DNA of 64,000 nt, from NCBI GenBank assembly GCA_933207985.1, contig OW240912.1:105285220-105349219 (forward strand), read 5' to 3'. The stretch comes from Pelobates cultripes. Lineage: Eukaryota; Chordata; Amphibia; Anura; Pelobatidae. Shown piece by piece: positions 57,003-64,000 of this stretch (positions are counted from its first letter, which is position 1; every line of letters starts with the position of its first letter). The notes below the pieces were generated by a model. The model saw nothing but the letters and a program-made list of their open reading frames with translations. It was not told the origin of the DNA and made no database searches. Made by a program: the position numbers and the translations under genes.

Positions 57003-57605
57003 CGAAGAGCCCTGTTCTTGACAGTTGGGAATCCTTCACGACTGCTATGGACTTGCAATGCAAGACCTCTTGTAAGACCACTGTGCAAAAGCCTGCTCCA
57101 TGTACCAGAGGTTCCCAGATTCCTAGAAACCGAGAGACCTAGTACCAACACTAGACTCCCAAGTTGCCTTCTTATAATACGGTTCCTAGGAAAAATCCAG
57201 AGGCAACCAATATTCCTCTCGACCCTGAAGAACCTATGAAAATAGGACTCGTCCAATTCAAAGTGACGCATGAAGAAAAAGACCATAGGAGAAGCCATGG
57301 CCTCTGTTTTTACTGTGGAGAAAGGGGACACTTCATCACTTATTGCCCTGTTCGTCCACCTAGGCCTCCAGCTCTCCAACTGGCTACTACCTTTCTACGT
57401 CCTATAAGAAGCCATCATGCTTGCCCATGCTTGGCTTCTGTGAGAAAACCTCCATCTCCTGCTCCAGAGTCGCCTGCATCTACTCCTGAGGTTACTTTCA
57501 GTAATACCATCACTACTTCCCGCACAGCCCCCGTGCACAGATTCACAATCCAGGTGGATTCTTATCTGGTCACCTGGGACTGTGTCTACCTGCCAGGGTG
57601 AGCAA
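57003..57605 (+). pseudogene. Gypsy-type Gag fragment with CCHC zinc knuckle
   Basis: Ty3/Gypsy Gag packages element RNA. The frame 57164-57601 contains the knuckle CFYCGERGHFITYC (C-x2-C-x4-H-x4-C, about 57301-57345) after a PMKIGLVQFKVTHEEKDHRR linker, followed by a proline-rich tail, the usual order for Gypsy Gag. It stops at 57599-57601. Upstream, DSWESFTTAMDLQ-type text in another frame indicates more Gag with a frameshift. It lies in the opposite orientation to the surrounding CR1. Confidence 0.75.
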
Positions 57606-57863
57606 ACATATCTGCTTTGCAGACTCCAACCTGAGGTAACAACCCTGACACTGCCACAGCTCAGACCATTTTTCTAGTTTACCTAAGTCATTTGCGATTT
57701 GGCTTGTCCCTCCTGGAACATCAACCCTGTTGCATATATTTCTATCATCAGCAAAAAGACATGCCTTACCATCAAGACCTTCTGCGATATCACGAATAAA
57801 AATATTAAAGAGAATGGGTAGTAGTACAGATCTCTGTAAAAAGACCACAGGTAACAATACCAT
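57570..57863 (-). pseudogene. CR1 RT fragment
   Basis: 97-residue frame with RSVLLPILFNIFIRDIAEGL (equivalent of QGSVLGPLLFxIFINDL) and KACLFADDRNICNRV, which keeps FADD. The frame enters the Gypsy sequence at its C-terminus, so it is chimeric. Confidence 0.7.
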
Positions 57864-58205
57864 GCTTCAAATAAACTCCATTGACTACAACCCTCTATTG
57901 CCTCTCATTCAGCCACTGTCTAACCCATTCAACAATATTGGAATCCAGACTTAAAGATTGCAGTTTATTGATAAGCCTCCTAAGTGTGACAGTGTCAAAC
58001 GCCTTACTGAAATCTAGATAAGCAATGTCTACTGCACCACCCTGATCTATTATTTTAGTTACCGAATCAAAAAAAGCAATACGATTAATTTGGCATTACC
58101 TCCCTGAAGTAAACCCATGTTGTCTCTGATCTTGAAATCCATGTGACTTTAGATGTTCAACAATCCTATCCTTTAACATGGTTTCCATTACTTTCCCCAC
58201 TACTG

Positions 58206-60255
58206 AAGTAGTTACAGTGTATGGTGGGATATGAGATAGAATGAAAATATAGTTTATACAATCTTGCAGCATGAATAGTTAAATATAGAGATGCTATTTC
58301 TCATTGCATGCCATGCAAATCACAATTTGTATTAAATGAAATGGCACCTACACTCATGGTGATTATTACACTGAACAAAACTTCCTTTATCTCTAGCCTT
58401 AAACATCCATAAAAATAAATAAATAAATACCACACTGTCTGTATAACTAACAGGTGAGATGTAGAAGAGTTAAGTGAGTTTGCAATCAATGGCAACCACA
58501 TATACCTCTCATGCAGGTAATACATATTAGAATTTAAAGAATGTGTTAAGAATCCCTAGGGGTACTGCTCTCGTGGGATAAGCTCCTCAGTTCCAATAAA
58601 GAGATATCTTATCTTGTGTTTTTTGAAATGAGAAACTTACAAATGATATTAATTGTTGGAAGTTTGTTGGGACATCTTTTTGGAGCAGTTTGTCCCCTGA
58701 AGGTAATGTTGGTGATTAATAGCTTTTTTTTGACAATGACATTGTTACTTCAAAATAAGGAATTCCCACTTTTCCCAGGTTTCTCTTGCTTGATATATCC
58801 TTATTGAAGTTGGGAAAATCTTTCCTCACCACTCAATGGTAAGAATGTAAGCCTCAAGGGATTTAATATTCAGTCTAGGGATTTTGCTGGGTCTTACCCA
58901 CTACTTTATATTAATTTATCAGACTGTCAGATGTTGAAGTATGATTCTTTACTCCTGTGGCCATTAATGAGGAGCACACAGTACCAGCCAACACTTGCCA
59001 ACTCCAGTCAGCAAGGCACATAATGATCTTAAACTTGTGTATGGATTCTTGGCAATGGAAATCATTTCTGAGCAATTTCTGCACTGATGTAGCTTCCAGA
59101 AGCAAAACCTCTCAAAAAGCTGCATCAGCTTTTATTAATGAATTGCAGTACATTTTCACCAAATCCCAATAAACCTGTGAGAGCAAGCAGAGTGTTTAGT
59201 GACCAAAATGTCAGCCACTATGTTTTGTGATATTATACAGTATTATACAGTATTTTTGAATTTTTCAAAGTTGTAACAGGTTAAAGAAAACCTTATATCT
59301 TTGCAAAGATAGCAAAAATGTATTTGCCTGCCCAAGCTGTTTTTTTTTTGTGAGAAAACTGTTTCCAAGGGCAATTTGGAATTCTGTAAAATAAGACCCT
59401 TCTTTTAAAGCTTAGTGTTTCCACTCTATTAGCTTCTTTGGGCTACACCTTCTTTTTGCTCTTAAATGTTTCTATTTTAGTATAATAGCACCTAAAGGAA
59501 ACCAATAGTCCCAAAATAAAAATCGGTATTTCAGGACAATAGATTCCCTTCTGCTCACATCCCATTGCTAGTAAAAATGAAAGTTTAAAAGAGATCTCTC
59601 ACCTCATTTCCAGCACCGGGACTCCTTTAGAGATGTGCAGCACTTCTCCAATCAAATGTTGCTATTAGAAGAATTTAATTCCCAGACCACGATTTACTTG
59701 GTCACTGTCTGGGAACTGCCTGGGCACTGTCACTGTCTGGGATCTTTGAAGACTTTGCAGTGACATCGCCGCTGGGGGTCCAGTGGTCGGTGGGGCAGGT
59801 AAAGGTGGTTTTTACTTACCTGAACATGTTCCTCATGGGTGCGGTCATCTTCTTATGGTGGGTCCTTCTCGGCTGCTAGTGTTTCAGCACCAAGAGCCAA
59901 TGTGCGAGAGTACAGCATTGAAGTCCATGGTGCATGGAGGATCTCCATAGACAGAGCCAATTCCCTGCAGCCATTCCCTTTGGGGCTGTAGCTCTGAAGG
60001 CTGTAGCTCTGCCCAGTGTCTAGAAGTCTCAGGCCGAGTGTCCCTACTTTATCTCTGGATATCTTTTGACTGGGCTGAAATTCCAACACAGACAAATTAA
60101 TATTTCAGAAAGATTATGTCTTATTTCTGTTTTGTACTCATTTTTCAGGGTGGGGGTGCCAGTGCCAATTTAACACTGCTATATATACATTGATATTTCT
60201 ACAAAACTGCAGTGTTTTTCATTGCAGGTTTCAAGTTAAGGGAACACTGCACCCA
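58206..60255. other. Mostly unassigned; possible TTAA-MITE relic at right
   Basis: 59490-60255 has CCTAAAGGAAACCAATAGTC at left and AAGGGAACACTGCACCCAGA at right, which look like decayed TTAA-MITE ends, but no intact terminus exists. No gene in the interval. Confidence 0.35.
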
Positions 60256-63200
60256 GACCACTTTCATCGGGAGGTGACAAGGGCAGCTCTAAAAGGGCAG
60301 AACTGATTTACTGTACAGACAGCCTCCTATGACTGTGCTGCACGGAAACACATAAACTATTCTATTGCCAGTGTTTGTCTACGTTCTTTATAAGGCTTTG
60401 TGCTTGATTTTGCTTACATAACTAGATTCACTATTTTGAAGGGATGTCTATATATGTTTAACAATTTCCTGTTATGGATTTCATTATCTGCATCATAGTG
60501 ACATGAAAAAAATTGTTTTATATATGTCTTCCAAAATAAGAATATTTAGTAAGAATATATTTTAATTTGTCTCTGTCTGGTAATGTGACTCATGTACCAG
60601 GACAATATTATTTTGGCATTTTGTGTTCAGTGTGAAGATAAATCTTGTCTTAATATATTGCCAACCGAACACGTAGTCAGTTAGGTCAAGGATAAGAAAT
60701 TTGTACTGCCCCAAATACTTTTGGAGATCCATAGTCCATTGCAGCATTTACCCTTGAACACTGTATTCTACATAATTGCCCATATTTCATAATTGCTGAC
60801 AATTCGCAAATGTCTGTATCAAACAATAGATGGCATGAATACTAAATGCATGTTCTTTCAGCAAGGTCAGATTGCTGAACTCTGCTAGGTACACCAGATC
60901 ATTGTATTTTATATCATTTCAAATAACCCACACTTTCTGAATGCACAATTAAGGTTCATTTTGAACATTGCTCTTTCAAACAAATACATATAATTTGCTT
61001 TATGAGATGGATTAAGACAGAGATTTTATAGAAATTGACCATGCAGAACATTGTTTAAATCAAACACCTGGGGGTATTTTTGCATCTCAATACAAAGGAA
61101 ACCTATTCACTTTAATGGAAAAAGAAAGATAACTTGGACTATATGAGAATATGTTTGATCTTTTTATAACATGTTTTTCTGTTTGTGTAAAGTAAAATCT
61201 GTTGTAGAATATATAATTATAGACAGTTCCATGTAGAACAAAACAAAAGCTTATGTACTAAAATAAAAAAATCAATTGAGAAATAATGTATTCATTATAA
61301 TTAATATTATTAATTATCATTAAATGTGTGTGGCTAAGAAGATCTGTATCTATGATTTACTATATGTATATGTGTGTTTAATTAGGTGTATGTAAGTGGC
61401 TAATTATGTATATGTTTTGTTCAGTGACTGATTAGATGTATGTTTAGTGATAGATGTATGCTGCTTTTTATGTATGTATGTATGTATACCTCCCCAAATT
61501 GGGAAAATGGGGAACGGTGGATAAGTCTATAGAGAGCTTGACAGTAATGCAACTTGGATGGTACTGTCCAGAAAGTTCCATGGTCATCTAATGTAGGGGC
61601 ATGTCAACCTGGCACATATTAGGCCACCCTGTGCAGTGACCCAGCTGAATTACTCTAGGTAGTCCTATTGATTCAGCACAATGTGAGCACATTGAATCAT
61701 GCTCTTGTACTGTGCTGATTGGGTATGGTCCCTTGTTGTCCTCAAATATGGTACAACTGGGAACAAAATCAGGATGGTGTAAAAGGACCACAAAATCAAG
61801 ACAGTTCCACCTAAATGTGGACTTTAAGGAAGCCCTGTGTATGCACCTGTGGCTAATTGGATGTTTGGGCATTGCTTCAAGAGGTGTATTTGGTTGGTAG
61901 GCCTGGGCGCCATTTTGCCCTTAAATCCCAGCACCTAAATGCCTTTGCCAGTCCTGTCTTTGACTAAATTTGACAGCTGATTTTACAGCATAATAATAAT
62001 AGGCCAGGGGGTTAGTAGATGCAAGACCAGAGGACTACTAGTAACAACTGGATTGACTGTGAGTGGTAGACTTATTATGGAAATTTGGAACAAACAACTG
62101 GACATCCTGTGGTCCTATAATAATTACCGTAGGTTGGTGAGCTTGGAGATCCCTAGCCCACTACTGATATCTTATCCTCTGCCCCACAGGAAATGCGTAA
62201 ATGAAAGGGTTACTCAAACCATTTTTAAATAACTTTTGAATTCAATGCAGAATGACCTTTTGGGCATTGCTCATCTGGTCTTACCCCATGCACAGAAATT
62301 ACATTAGGTAGCCCAGAACAGAGTGTAACTAGTCTGTGGCATACAATTCAAAATATCTCTGAATGTGTAGTGTTGCAAGTCAAGCTGCACATACAGACTT
62401 CTACTACCATGATCATTTCAAAAGGCAGTCACCCTTTAAGCTGTAGGGGTGCTTATCCAGCCCCCAACATGGTTTTACCATATTGGGTACAAGAGATGGA
62501 GGAAGAGACTACCACAAGATATATACCTCTGTTACATCTCATGAACAGACCAAATAGGTTTTGGATTGGTAATTAACTCTGTATATTTGTCTCTACTTCT
62601 ATCTATGAAATAAATATGTATTTTCATAGTCTTCTAAAAATAAGGGACTACATTAAAAAAGTTGTAATTTCTAAGTTGTTAATGGTTTATTACAGTAATA
62701 CCCTTAAATGAAAGCTATCCATACTTTATTCTATTATTTGCTGTTTCATTTCAAATCCAATGCACTGGAGTATAGAACCACACCAACAAAATGTTTCACC
62801 AAATAGAATCTGTTGGCGAGCTGGCCCCAATATTTTATTTATGTAAAGTAAAAAATAAATCTGTTTACAATTCTGAAAATACAACAAAGTGTCAGTTCAG
62901 TCTTTACAACAAAAGAATTAGTTAAAAACAAAAACAGCTGGTCCCTGCGACAAGTTTTAATTTAGCTCATCAGAAGGTATTCTGTCATTATAAATTAAAC
63001 TATTGAAAATGCTTAAACATGTATAGACTGTACTGTATTCTACAAACTAAAAATATATATTTTAGATGTTTAAAAAACTAAACTATGCATTTTATCTATG
63101 AGTATATAGTCAGAGAATACAGTGTATAAATGTATAATTATTATAAATTCATGGTAGTAAGTAACTAATGAATAATCCCATAACATACATTTTCATAAAC

Positions 63201-63281
63201 TATAGAACACACAGAAAATCTAGATTCAATGTATAGTAGATATAAAAAATATATTTTTAATCTTAAAAAAAAGTAATACTA
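60256..63281. other. Unassigned sequence
   Basis: 61484-61900 contains ATACCTCCCCAAATTGGGAA and antisense-like related phrases (ATCAGGATGG, ACAAAATCAAGACAG), possibly a decayed dispersed repeat. Otherwise AT-rich without genes. Confidence 0.35.
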
Positions 63282-63289
63282 CACAAGAG

Positions 63290-63443
63290 TAGTAATGTTG
63301 CGAACCGTTCGCGAACTTCCTGCGAACCGTTTGCGGCAAGCTCCGGTCAGCTGACACATCCCGGCCAATCTCCAGCAGACCCTCCCTCCCAGACCCTCTC
63401 ACCTCCTGGACAGCATCCATGTTGAAGGTTCGCGACATCTCTA
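63290..63443. mobile_element. hAT MITE, single-arm copy
   Basis: TAGTAATGTTGCGAAC and GTTCGCGACATCTCTA ends; flanks CACAAGAG (63282-63289) and CGCAAGAG (63444-63451) match at 7 of 8. Shares CCAGACCCTC and CACCTCCTGGACAGCATCCA with one arm of 38312-38588, but lacks the mirror half. Confidence 0.85.
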
Positions 63444-63602
63444 CGCAAGAGTAGTGACAATACTCACAGACTCAAAAATACACTCATAAAAGTACAAATA
63501 TTCAATTCTGTACATTTTTAATCAAAATCATTCAACCTCCATTGAAAATCAGGTTTATTGTCAAAATGTACAGACTTTCAGGTGTTTGCAATGAATACAA
63601 CC

Positions 63603-64000
63603 TATTTTGATGCTGATCAAATGCCAAACTAAATATTTACCTAAATCCTAACCAGGTTAACCCAGAATGGGCTATTATTGAGCCCTGTGTTTATTACTGT
63701 TTTTTACAATTTTGACGTAGGAAAACACCTACTCATTTAATGACAATAATTTAGACATTTCTGCTTCAATACTAAGCTCTCCTTTCATCAATTTTTTCAT
63801 CATATTGTTAAATTCACATTATTTTGATGCTGATCAAATGCCAAACTAAATATTTACCTAAATCCTAACCAGGTTAACCCAGAATGGGCTATTATTGAGC
63901 CCTGTGTTTATTACTGTTTTTTACAATTTTGACGTAGGAAAACACCTACTCATTTAATGACAATAATTTAGACATTTCTGCTTCAATACTAAGCTCTCCT
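63603..64000. repeat. 217-bp tandem duplication reaching the window end
   Basis: 63820-64000 repeats 63603-63783 base for base as far as I could compare (181 bases), with a period of 217. The second unit is cut by the window edge, so the copy number is unknown. Confidence 0.95.

Larger units (their letters stand above)
56555..58205 (-). mobile_element. CR1-type LINE, antisense, third subfamily
   Basis: 3' end at ACATGGAATGTGACGGCAGA (56562-56581), then the antisense of the C-terminal block up to about 57000 (ATCCATGAACCAG), a Gypsy insert (57003-57605), and RT sequence from about 57650 to 58205 with antisense FADD at about 57745-57757. The region between the two CR1 parts that should carry several hundred bases is missing and the Gypsy fragment is there instead. 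Confidence 0.75.

Noticed and set aside
56711..57379. 222-codon minus open frame as a gene
   Set aside because: It runs through the CR1 3' region on its sense strand and then across the Gypsy insert on its antisense strand; only the CR1 part is meaningful.
57164..57601. Possible cellular zinc-knuckle gene
   Set aside because: The knuckle with basic linker and proline-rich tail fits Gypsy Gag, and it is embedded in another retroelement with frameshifts.

Overview
The window looks like a repeat-dominated intergenic or intronic stretch of a large vertebrate nuclear genome, most likely an anuran amphibian (frog). The reasons are the mixture of L1/Tx1-type LINEs, several CR1-type LINEs, a Penelope-like element with a GIY-YIG endonuclease, solo LTRs, hAT, Tc1/mariner and TTAA-target (piggyBac-like) non-autonomous DNA elements, and the absence of any bacterial gene organisation. 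The frog assignment is an inference from remembered repeat families, not a measurement. I found no host protein-coding gene, exon, rRNA or tRNA that I could support. Nearly all open frames are chance frames or broken pieces of transposon genes.

Layout. 1-6440: a solo LTR (511-1520, TSD CTTAG), two TTAA-flanked foldback MITEs and a 72-bp piggyBac-like MITE. 6541-9120: a decayed antisense L1/Tx1 with ORF1, endonuclease and RT pieces. 10.6-14.5 kb: small hAT MITE, an unclassified modular repeat, and a Tc1 remnant split by a 1.04-kb hAT element (13059-14096, 8-bp TSD). 16.3-18.2 kb: more MITEs. 19.1-21.3 kb: antisense CR1. 22.3-24.7 kb: Penelope-like element with GIY-YIG C-terminus and a hammerhead-like relic downstream. 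25.2-26.9 kb: a TA-flanked MITE and a TTAA MITE. 27.8-28.9 kb: CR1 tail joined to another non-LTR fragment. 30.3-37.8 kb: a sense L1/Tx1 broken open by a piggyBac-like MITE (32467-32524), a 2-kb TA-flanked foldback element with an internal GC-rich minisatellite (33539-35495), and a solo LTR (35552-36677, TSD ACGAC). 38.3-38.6 kb: an almost perfectly palindromic hAT MITE. 40.3-40.9 kb: a second copy of a composite 'monomer + L1 endonuclease' repeat. 42.4-43.9 kb: a DD36E Tc1/mariner transposase pseudogene carrying a SINE-like insert with a 10-bp TSD. 46.4-48.3 kb: a second CR1. 50-55.6 kb: L1 fragments, minisatellites, a hAT MITE with 8-bp TSD and a Tc1 end. 56.5-58.2 kb: a third CR1 in which a Gypsy Gag fragment replaces the middle. 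63.3-64 kb: a half-copy of the palindromic hAT MITE and an exact 217-bp-period tandem duplication running off the window end.

No genes here work together as a pathway. The biological content is a stratified record of transposition: several insertions can be ordered by nesting and verified by target-site duplications read directly from the sequence. The most interesting signals are the repeated hammerhead-ribozyme-like cores, the composite monomer/L1-endonuclease family seen twice, the multi-hairpin architecture of the TTAA MITEs, and the foldback elements with long perfect palindromes.
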